Shown here one piece after another: positions 1 to 5,247 of a stretch of 6,684 nucleotides of DNA. The notes below the pieces were generated by a model. The model saw nothing but the letters and a program-made list of their open reading frames with translations. It was not told the DNA's origin and made no database searches. The stretch's first letter is position 1; each line of letters opens with the position of its first letter. Origin of the DNA: Verrucomicrobiota bacterium (GTDB lineage: Bacteria; Verrucomicrobiota; Lentisphaeria; Victivallales; Victivallaceae). The translations under genes were made by a program, and so were the position numbers. Location: assembly GCA_023459755.1 (NCBI GenBank), contig JAEWSS010000275.1:1-6684 (forward strand), in the 5' to 3' direction.

Positions 1-55
1 CGGCGGCGAAAAATATTGTCCGGAGACGGACGGAAATATATGGTTTTCTCGGCAT
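1..55 (-). CDS. Probable 5' end of a divergent gene, possibly a helix-turn-helix regulator (partial)
   Basis: An ATG on the minus strand (bases 55-53) opens a frame that stays open to the window edge and reads MPRKPYISVRLRTIFFAA. An AAGGGA ribosome-binding-like site lies six bases upstream (67-62), and promoter-like boxes follow at the proper distance (77-104). Together these make a real gene start plausible although only 18 codons are visible. The basic start followed by V-R-L-x-x-I-x-x-A-A loosely resembles the first helix of LacI-type DNA-binding domains, which begin V-T-L-x-D-I-A-x-x-A-G-V-S. That is a guess from very few residues, and the recognition helix lies outside the window. If correct, the regulator would be transcribed divergently from the lipoprotein gene and could control it. 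Confidence 0.42.
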   Translation of the reverse strand, partial: MPRKPYISVRLRTIFFAA

Positions 56-76
56 GATGTTTCCCTTTCAGAATCA

Positions 77-104
77 AAAATAGCCGGAATGGTTTTTTTT
101 TCAA
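77..104 (-). promoter_or_regulatory. Candidate sigma-70-type promoter for the divergent minus-strand gene
   Basis: On the minus strand TTGAAA (104-99) and TATTTT (82-77) are separated by 16 bases. The -35 box matches consensus at 5 of 6 positions and the -10 box at 4 of 6. Transcription would start near base 70, giving a leader of about 15 bases that just contains the AAGGGA site. The -35 hexamer is identical to the one proposed for rpoN at 3720-3725. The call rests on pattern matching in AT-rich DNA. Confidence 0.38.
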
Positions 105-122
105 TCTTAAGATGCAAAAAAA
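95..122. repeat. Imperfect AT-rich dyad between two divergent starts
   Basis: The dyad is centred between bases 108 and 109. Its inner arm is TCTTA/TAAGA extended to five pairs (104-108 with 109-113), then come two mismatches, then T7 (95-101) pairing with A7 (116-122). It overlaps the proposed minus-strand -35 box and ends directly before the possible plus-strand -35 at 123. It has no GC-rich stem, so it is a poor intrinsic terminator. An operator or a bent, UP-element-like A/T region fits the position better, but no binding protein can be named. Confidence 0.35.
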
Positions 123-151
123 TTGGAAAACTCTGTTCGTCATGATAAAGT
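123..151 (+). promoter_or_regulatory. Weak candidate promoter for the lipoprotein gene
   Basis: TTGGAA (123-128) and TAAAGT (146-151) are 17 bases apart, each matching the sigma-70 consensus at 4 of 6 positions. The predicted start of transcription falls at or next to the ATG at 158, which implies a leaderless or nearly leaderless mRNA. That agrees with the absence of a clear Shine-Dalgarno site there, but the boxes are weak and the real promoter may lie further upstream. Confidence 0.22.
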
Positions 152-157
152 AATGCC

Positions 158-1624
158 ATGAACAAAAAAATGTGGACAACTTTGATGTCGTCATTGTGTA
201 TCTTCTCCGGCTGTCAGGAGATGATGCCGATCGGCAGCTACGACTCGCAGCAGACCTTCCGGGACTCGCTGAACTTCGGTGTATTCTCCGAATTCGCCCA
301 TTACGAAGGTCCGGCGCGCCGCCCGGTCATAATTGTCCATGGTCTGCTTGGCGCCAAACTGCGCGACAAGCGTACCGACAAGATCGTGTGGGGAGAGTTT
401 TCCCGCTCCGGGTTTGACGACGAGTTTTTCCGCACGATTTCCCATCCGATGAAATACGGCAGCCGCCTTTCGGCGATTACCGACGGAGTGGTTCCCGCCG
501 GCGTGATGCTGTTCGCCGAGATCAAGTTCTTCGGCATGACCTTTGAACAGGCCGGTTACGCCGGGTTGATCGACATTTTGAAGTCGGCCGGTTATGCGCT
601 TGAGGGGCACGAAGCCGAGGCGGGGAAACATTATCCAACGCTGTTTCTGTTCGCTTACGACTGGCGCCGCGACCCGGTGGAAAACGCCGCCCGGCTCGAT
701 GCGTTCATCCGGATCAAACGCGCCCAGCTTCGCGGCTATTACGCCAGAAACTTCAATTTGCGCGATTATGACGTCAAGTTCGATCTGATCGCCCATTCAA
801 TGGGCGGTCTGGTCACCAGATATTACCTGATGTACGGCGGGAAAGACCTGCCGGAAGACGGTTCAATCCCAAATCCGGACTGGGCGGGCGCGCGATTTGT
901 AGACCGGGTCGCCATTGTCGGCACGCCCAACTCCGGGTATCTGGACACGGTGCTGGAGATGTCGGACGGTTTGAAGCTCAACCCGGCGGCGCCGCCGATT
1001 CCTCCGGCGGTGGTTGCCACCATGCCGAGCTATTATGCGATGCTTCCGGGGTCGCCGGTCGGCGGTGAGGTCCGCAATTATCTGGGGGCGCCGCTGGACC
1101 TTTACGATCCGGCGGTGTGGGAAAGCATGCACTGGGGGCTTGCCGACCCGGATGAAATGCCGACGCTTCGAATACTGCTGCCCAATGCCGCGGACGATGC
1201 CGAGCGGCGCGAAATCGCGCTTGAACATATGCGGAAGTGTCTGAAGCGCGCCAAGCAGTTGGCGCAGGCTCTGGCGGTGGACGAGACGCCGCCGGATGCG
1301 ATCACTCTGGGACTGTTTGCCGGTGACGCGGTTCCGACCAGCAAGGTGGCCGAAGCCGATCGTTCCGGCAACCTGAAGGTGACGGCGTACGACGCCGGCG
1401 ACGGCAAGGTTCTGGGGTCAAGCGCCCGATACGACCGTTTTTATGGCGACGGCTGGCGGCGGCAGTACGACTCTCCGATCAAATGGGACTCGATGACCTA
1501 TATTCCGGCGGCGCATATGGGAATTACCAAAAGTACGAACTTTGCATCGAATCTGTTGGGTTTTCTGCTGTTGACGCCGCCGGAGCAGCGTCAGGATTTC
1601 CAATCTTTGCCGTCCGGCAAATAG
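158..1624 (+). CDS. LCAT/lipase-like alpha/beta-hydrolase, probable lipoprotein
   Basis: This 488-residue protein has the layout of the lecithin:cholesterol acyltransferase-like (phosphatidylcholine-sterol acyltransferase/lipase) family. The N-terminus is a short signal peptide ending in a lipobox-like F-S-G-C, with Cys19 as the probable lipidated residue; Phe at -3 is less usual than Leu. The oxyanion-side motif HGLLG is at 61-65, the family Y-D-W-R at 167-170, and the nucleophile elbow AHSMGG at 212-217, with Ser214 catalytic and Ala replacing the first Gly of GxSxG. GTPNSG follows at 255-260. The likely acid is Asp415 in AGDGKV and the likely base is His453 in AAHMGIT. It probably hydrolyses or transfers acyl groups of lipids or other esters at the envelope; the substrate cannot be told. 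The start is the first ATG of the frame and gives the signal peptide, but no convincing ribosome binding site precedes it. No partner gene follows on the same strand. Confidence 0.88.
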   Translation: MNKKMWTTLMSSLCIFSGCQEMMPIGSYDSQQTFRDSLNFGVFSEFAHYEGPARRPVIIVHGLLGAKLRDKRTDKIVWGEFSRSGFDDEFFRTISHPMKYGSRLSAITDGVVPAGVMLFAEIKFFGMTFEQAGYAGLIDILKSAGYALEGHEAEAGKHYPTLFLFAYDWRRDPVENAARLDAFIRIKRAQLRGYYARNFNLRDYDVKFDLIAHSMGGLVTRYYLMYGGKDLPEDGSIPNPDWAGARFVDRVAIVGTPNSGYLDTVLEMSDGLKLNPAAPPIPPAVVATMPSYYAMLPGSPVGGEVRNYLGAPLDLYDPAVWESMHWGLADPDEMPTLRILLPNAADDAERREIALEHMRKCLKRAKQLAQALAVDETPPDAITLGLFAGDAVPTSKVAEADRSGNLKVTAYDAGDGKVLGSSARYDRFYGDGWRRQYDSPIKWDSMTYIPAAHMGITKSTNFASNLLGFLLLTPPEQRQDFQSLPSGK

Positions 1625-1691
1625 ATTTTTCACGCTAAATCAAACTGATACCGCGCACGCACTCCGCATTGTTGTTGTTCTGGGGGGGCGG

Positions 1692-2846
1692 TCAGCGTGT
1701 TTTATCCGGAAAAGGCATATTGGCGGAATTGTCATTTCCGGCATTGTCGTTGTTGTTGTCGTCGTCGTCGTCATCCGGGGCGATGAACTCGCCGGTCTGA
1801 AGCGCAACGAGTTTTTCCTGAAGTTTTCTGGACAGTCGGCTCAATGCGGACTGAAGGTTGCGTTTGCGCGCCAGTCGCTTTGCCGCGGCGGCCAGCCCGG
1901 CGGAAACGGTGGCGTGATCCGGCCGGTCGGCGGCGCGGGGAGCCAGCATTGCTTCAATCAGAGTGAACAGCGCGTCGTCCGAGAGTTCGCACCGTCCCTT
2001 CAGCCGCGGCACCGGATTGCGGCGTTGTCTGGTCACCAGTTCAAGCTCGCTCAAGCCGGCGATATTGCCCATCGGGTGGCGATTGGTCAGCATCACATAG
2101 AGCAGGACGCCCAAACTGTAAATGTCGCCGGACGGGGTCATTTCAAAGTCGAGCAGACGTTCCGGCGGGAAGAAAGCGTATTCGTCCGGCGGCGCCGGCA
2201 GTCCGGCTTCCTCCGGAGGGCGGAAGTTCAAAAGTTTCAGCACTCCGTCGTCGTTGAACAGCAGATGGGAGGGCGATACTCCGCCGTGCGCCACATTGTA
2301 GGAGGCGGCGGCGGCCAGCAGCGAGGCGGTTTCGGACAGCGCGCTCAAAAGGAGCAGGGCGTCGGTGCGCGAATCTGGGTCGTCGGCGGCGCGAAGCGGA
2401 CCGCCGCGCAAGAGTTCGCAGACTTTGAAGTCGCGGTTTTCGAGCCGGCAGGTGCGGTATATTTCGACCACGTCGGGATGGTCGAGCTGGGCCTGGATTT
2501 GACTGTCGTAATACAGGCGGCGGCGCCAGACCGCCGACTTTTCGGGGTCGTTGCGGTCGACTTTGACGATTTTCAGCAGGATTTCGCGGTCGAGCAGCGG
2601 GTCGAGTGCGCTGTACAGCCGGGCGCTGCCGGAGTCGCAGATGCGCTTCAGCAGCCAGTAGTCGCCGAAAATCTTGGGAACCACCAGCGGCGCGCCGCAG
2701 TGCGGGCAGGCAAAACGGGTGAACGGAGCCACGCCTTCGACGTTGAAGCGTTGACCGCAGGCGCGGCAGGAGTTGCGGAAAACCGAGTCCGGCCGGGCAA
2801 TATCGCCGGGGGGCAGAATCAGCGGAGCGTCATTGTTGTCATCCAT
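1692..2846 (-). CDS. Zinc-ribbon pseudokinase (Ser/Thr kinase-like, catalytically dead)
   Basis: The 384-residue protein opens with a zinc ribbon: C-x2-C at 27-30 and C-x2-C at 47-50. A Hanks-type kinase domain follows from about 59 to 325. Retained features are the ATP-site lysine (Lys92 in ILLK), the L-x-H-P segment (121-124), a PPE in place of APE (227-229), the D-I-Y-S-L-G helix (241-246) and the late D-R-P (307-309). Active-site losses are clear: the glycine loop is degraded (69-78, one Gly only), the alpha-C Glu is probably Asp114, HRDLKPxN has become HGGVSPSH (187-194), and DFG has become NFR (207-209). Phosphotransfer is therefore unlikely; a scaffold or allosteric role is inferred. 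A basic, helix-prone stretch (about 319-350) and an Asp/Asn-rich tail (358-373) follow. No membrane segment is seen, so it is probably cytoplasmic. GGAGA seven bases upstream supports the start. It lies 50 bases after the metallo-hydrolase gene, probably in one operon. Confidence 0.85.
   Translation of the reverse strand: MDDNNDAPLILPPGDIARPDSVFRNSCRACGQRFNVEGVAPFTRFACPHCGAPLVVPKIFGDYWLLKRICDSGSARLYSALDPLLDREILLKIVKVDRNDPEKSAVWRRRLYYDSQIQAQLDHPDVVEIYRTCRLENRDFKVCELLRGGPLRAADDPDSRTDALLLLSALSETASLLAAAASYNVAHGGVSPSHLLFNDDGVLKLLNFRPPEEAGLPAPPDEYAFFPPERLLDFEMTPSGDIYSLGVLLYVMLTNRHPMGNIAGLSELELVTRQRRNPVPRLKGRCELSDDALFTLIEAMLAPRAADRPDHATVSAGLAAAAKRLARKRNLQSALSRLSRKLQEKLVALQTGEFIAPDDDDDDNNNDNAGNDNSANMPFPDKTR
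1746..1775 (-). repeat. Triplet repeat coding for an Asp/Asn tract
   Basis: Nine GTC/GTT triplets in a row (1746-1772), followed by ATC, read on the minus strand as GAT, five GAC, three AAC and one GAC. They encode six Asp, three Asn and one Asp near the C-terminus of the pseudokinase. A related run of three GTT triplets and a G7 tract (1682-1688) lie just past that gene's stop codon, outside the frame. Such tracts are prone to replication slippage; triplet changes would alter tail length without breaking the frame. Confidence 0.8.
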
Positions 2847-2853
2847 CTACTCA

Positions 2854-2858
2854 TCTCC
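2854..2858 (-). promoter_or_regulatory. Ribosome binding site of the pseudokinase gene
   Basis: GGAGA on the minus strand (2858-2854) lies seven bases before the ATG at 2846. It is a good Shine-Dalgarno match and fixes the start that precedes the zinc ribbon. It sits in the 50-base gap after the upstream metallo-hydrolase gene, where no promoter or terminator is apparent, as expected inside an operon. Confidence 0.6.
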
Positions 2859-2896
2859 AGTGCCGGCTGAAAAGCAGCGGCAAAAGTATGCGGTTG

Positions 2897-3679
2897 TCAG
2901 ACGTAGAACGTCGGCAGCGGGTCGTCCTGTCTGGCGACGTCGAACAATATATCATCGCGGCCGAGTTCATGCAAGGCGCCGCGGCCGAGTTTTTCGACTA
3001 TATCGTAGCGGTTGCATTCGCGCGAAACATGGGTGAACACCAGATGCCGGGTGCGTTCGCCGAGCAGTTCGGGAAGCGCATTGACCGTGTCGAGGTTGTT
3101 CAGGTGGCCGACCTGACCCATGATTCGTCGTTTCAGTTCAAACGGACGGGCGGAGTCGCGCAGCATGGCAAGGTCGTAGTTGGATTCGATCAGCAGCGCG
3201 TCGCAGTCATTCAGCTTTTCGGCGGCGGCGCGCGACACGCAGCCGAGGTCGGTTGCAATGCCGATTCTCCGGCCGTTGCCGGAGATTACGAAGCCGACCG
3301 GTTCCACCGCGTCGTGGTGAACCGGAAAGCCGCAGATCGAGAAGCCGCACAGCAGAAAATCGTCTCCCGGCGAAAACAGTTTGAGCTTCGCCGGCAGTTT
3401 TCCGCGGCAGCGCAGATAGTCGGCGGTGCGCGGCGCGATGCACAGCGGAATGTTCAGTTCGTCGCAGAAAACCCGTGCTCCCTTGATATGGTCGTCGTGT
3501 TCGTGGGTGATCAGCACGGCGTGTATGGTGGTTGGGTCGATGGCGCACAATTCAAGCCGCCGCAGCAGCTCGCGCCGGGTGAATCCGGCGTCGATCAGCA
3601 AATTCAGACCGCCGCATCCGACCACAAACGCATTTCCCTTGCTTCCAGAACCCAAAACTGCAATGTTGAATTTTTCCAT
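2897..3679 (-). CDS. Metallo-beta-lactamase-fold hydrolase, YycJ/WalJ type
   Basis: From the ATG at 3679 this is a 260-residue protein, about the usual length for YycJ/WalJ-like proteins. It starts with the family signature L-G-S-G-S-K-G-N (9-16) in the first strands. The metal-binding H-x-H-x-D-H is H59-E-H-D-D-H64. Other probable ligands are His121/His122, Asp144 (ATDLG) and His192 in the H-L-N-N motif. F-T-H-V-S-x-x-C-N (215-223) matches the C-terminal H-L-S-x-x-x-N of the family. It should be a soluble two-metal phosphodiesterase-like enzyme. YycJ relatives have been linked to DNA exonuclease activity and, in Firmicutes, to the walRK locus, which is absent here. A longer start at 3718 is in frame, but the added 13 residues do not fit the family and would overlap the promoter boxes; 3679 is preferred although no clear ribosome binding site precedes it. 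The pseudokinase gene follows 50 bases downstream. Confidence 0.88.
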   Translation of the reverse strand: MEKFNIAVLGSGSKGNAFVVGCGGLNLLIDAGFTRRELLRRLELCAIDPTTIHAVLITHEHDDHIKGARVFCDELNIPLCIAPRTADYLRCRGKLPAKLKLFSPGDDFLLCGFSICGFPVHHDAVEPVGFVISGNGRRIGIATDLGCVSRAAAEKLNDCDALLIESNYDLAMLRDSARPFELKRRIMGQVGHLNNLDTVNALPELLGERTRHLVFTHVSRECNRYDIVEKLGRGALHELGRDDILFDVARQDDPLPTFYV

Positions 3680-3689
3680 GATAATAAAT

Positions 3690-3718
3690 AAAGTAATCCC
3701 GGAAAGCTGTTTTGGCAA
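3690..3718 (-). promoter_or_regulatory. Weak candidate promoter for the YycJ-like gene
   Basis: On the minus strand TTGCCA (3718-3713) matches the -35 consensus at 5 of 6 positions, and TACTTT (3695-3690) lies 17 bases on but matches the -10 box at only 3 of 6. The transcript would begin within a few bases of the ATG at 3679. The -35 box abuts the proposed rpoN -35 on the other strand, so the two promoters would be back to back. Confidence 0.25.
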
Positions 3719-3719
3719 G

Positions 3720-3748
3720 TTGAAACCGATTTTTTCAGGTGTTATATT
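3720..3748 (+). promoter_or_regulatory. Sigma-70-type promoter of rpoN
   Basis: TTGAAA (3720-3725) and TATATT (3743-3748) are separated by exactly 17 bases; each hexamer matches the consensus at 5 of 6 positions. Transcription would start near 3755, leaving a leader of about 35 bases that holds the GGAGGA site. This is the best promoter in the window and suggests that rpoN and the gene behind it are transcribed by the housekeeping sigma factor. Confidence 0.6.
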
Positions 3749-3774
3749 ACATGCAAGGACACGGCGGACGCAGC

Positions 3775-3780
3775 GGAGGA
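3775..3780 (+). promoter_or_regulatory. Ribosome binding site of rpoN
   Basis: GGAGGA lies ten bases before the ATG at 3791, a strong match at slightly long spacing. An ATG overlapping its last base (3780) opens a four-codon frame, MVKK, whose TGA (3792-3794) overlaps the rpoN start as ATGA. This may be chance or a tiny coupled leader. Confidence 0.6.
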
Positions 3781-3790
3781 TGGTAAAAAA

Positions 3791-5245
3791 ATGAGTCAGG
3801 AAAACGGTTTTGGCCTGCAGCAGCGGGCGGAGCAGGAACTTGTTCTGTCGCCGCAGCAGCGTCAGGCTCTGGAGTTTCTTCAGGTGCCGACGGTCGAACT
3901 TCAGGCAAAAATCAACGCCGCGCTTGAACAGAATCCGATGCTTGAACTCGACGACGGGCGCGAACTTGCCTCCGGCGACCTGCTTGGAAATGCCTTTGAA
4001 CAGGAGAACGCCAGCGCCGCCGGTGAACTGGACGAGGAGGAACGCGACCGCATGTTCCTGGCCGACAACGACCGCTGGCGCGACAATCTGGACTCCTATC
4101 TTCCCGATGCCGACTCCGGCGAATCGGCCGAGCGCGCCCGCAAACGCGATTTTGCAATTGGCAATATGACTCGTCCGCCTTCCGCGCAGACGGCGCTGCT
4201 TGAACAGCTTTCCCTATCCGACGCCGACGAGGAACTGCGCTCCGCCGCCGCCGAAGTCATCGGCAATCTCGACGCCAACGGCTTTCTTACCGCCACCGAC
4301 CGGGAGATCGCCGACGGCGCCCGGGTGGACGAAACCACCGCCCGGCGCGCGGTCGATCTGGTGCGGACGTTCGAACCGGCCGGCATCGCCGCCCGGACGC
4401 TTCCGGAAGCACTGCTGATTCAGCTTGACCGCCGCGGCGAAGACGATCCGGTTCTGATCGACATCGTGAAACGCCATCTGGACGATGTCGCGCACAATCA
4501 ACTTCCCCGGATCGCCCGTCATTTCCGGCTCAGTCTCGACGAACTCAAGCAAAAGCTGGCCGTGCTGCGCACATTGTCGTGGCGGCCCGGCGCGGTGTTG
4601 GACGGCGGCGAGGCGGAGGTGCTGATTCCGGAATTTCTGGTGCGCAACATCAACGGCACATTGACGGTGCTGGACAACCCCGGCGCAACTCCGAGACTTT
4701 ATGTGTCCGATACTTACAACGCCCTGCTTGAGGCTCCCGACACGCCGGCGGACGCCAAAAAATTTCTGAAGGAGAAAAAACAGGAGGCCGATCAGCTGAT
4801 CCGCTGTCTTTCCATGCGCGAAACCACACTGCGCCGGATCACCGAGCTTCTGGTTTCCGAACAATATGATTTCTTTTTGCGCGGTCCCGCCGCCCTGCGT
4901 CCGTTGACCATGGCGCGGATCGCCGATAAGATCGACCGCGACGAATCCACCGTCAGCCGCGCCCTTTCCGGCAAATATATCGGCACTCCGTTCGGCGTTT
5001 TCGAGTATAAATATTTCTTTTCCGGCGGCTATACCGACGCCGGTTCCGGCGAACAGCTCGCCGCCAACAGCGTGCGCGAACGCATCCGTTCCATCATTGC
5101 CGCCGAGGACGGCGCGAAACCGCTGTCCGACGACAAAATATCGCAGATGCTCGCTTCCGACGGTATCGCCGTCGCCCGGCGCACCGTTGCAAAATACCGC
5201 GAACAACTCGGCATCCTGACCAGCAACCTCAGAAAAAAATATTGA
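3791..5245 (+). CDS. rpoN: RNA polymerase sigma-54 factor RpoN
   Basis: The 484-residue protein matches sigma-54 along its full length (the E. coli protein has 477). Region I is the Gln/Leu-rich segment at about 8-52, including L-S-P-Q-Q-R-Q-A-L and E-Q-N-P-M-L-E, which contacts activators and holds the promoter closed. Region II (about 53-110) is acidic and variable. The core-binding part contains G-N-L-D-A-N-G-F-L (158-166) and W-R-P-G (264-267). The DNA-binding part has a helix-turn-helix with P-L-T-M-A-R-I-A (371-378) and E-S-T-V-S-R (385-390), followed by G-V-F-E-Y-K-Y-F-F-S (402-411). The RpoN box ARRTVAKYRE is at 462-471 and reads the -24 promoter element. All landmarks are intact, so the factor should be functional. 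No enhancer-binding activator is in the window. The start is supported by GGAGGA and by region I beginning soon after it. Confidence 0.97.
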   Translation: MSQENGFGLQQRAEQELVLSPQQRQALEFLQVPTVELQAKINAALEQNPMLELDDGRELASGDLLGNAFEQENASAAGELDEEERDRMFLADNDRWRDNLDSYLPDADSGESAERARKRDFAIGNMTRPPSAQTALLEQLSLSDADEELRSAAAEVIGNLDANGFLTATDREIADGARVDETTARRAVDLVRTFEPAGIAARTLPEALLIQLDRRGEDDPVLIDIVKRHLDDVAHNQLPRIARHFRLSLDELKQKLAVLRTLSWRPGAVLDGGEAEVLIPEFLVRNINGTLTVLDNPGATPRLYVSDTYNALLEAPDTPADAKKFLKEKKQEADQLIRCLSMRETTLRRITELLVSEQYDFFLRGPAALRPLTMARIADKIDRDESTVSRALSGKYIGTPFGVFEYKYFFSGGYTDAGSGEQLAANSVRERIRSIIAAEDGAKPLSDDKISQMLASDGIAVARRTVAKYREQLGILTSNLRKKY

Positions 5246-5247
5246 AA

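Noticed and set aside
93..101. T9 tract as the end of an intrinsic terminator for an upstream plus-strand gene
   Set aside because: No GC-rich inverted repeat precedes the T run, and the left edge looks like the start of a minus-strand gene rather than the end of a plus-strand one.
1625..1691. Bidirectional terminator in the convergent gap
   Set aside because: Only CACGCT/AGCGTG, 57 bases apart, pairs cleanly. There is no compact GC stem with a T run, so no intrinsic terminator can be supported.
1914..2870. Long plus-strand open frame (318 codons) opposite the pseudokinase
   Set aside because: It is an antisense shadow: low-complexity, rich in Arg, Gly, Val and Gln, with no motif, while the minus strand codes for a recognisable kinase fold with a good ribosome binding site.
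2860..2890. Hairpin GCCGGCT/AGCAGCGGC between the two minus-strand genes as a terminator or attenuator
   Set aside because: The pairing needs a bulge and leaves short stems, and no T run follows on the minus strand.
2888..3691. Plus-strand open frame (267 codons) opposite the YycJ-like gene
   Set aside because: The minus strand carries the full metallo-beta-lactamase-fold motif set, so the plus-strand frame is a shadow.
3713..3730. TGGCAAGTTG before rpoN as a sigma-54 (-24/-12) promoter, which would mean autoregulation
   Set aside because: The GG at 3714-3715 is not followed by GC at the required ten-base spacing (CC is found instead), and a good sigma-70-type promoter overlaps it.
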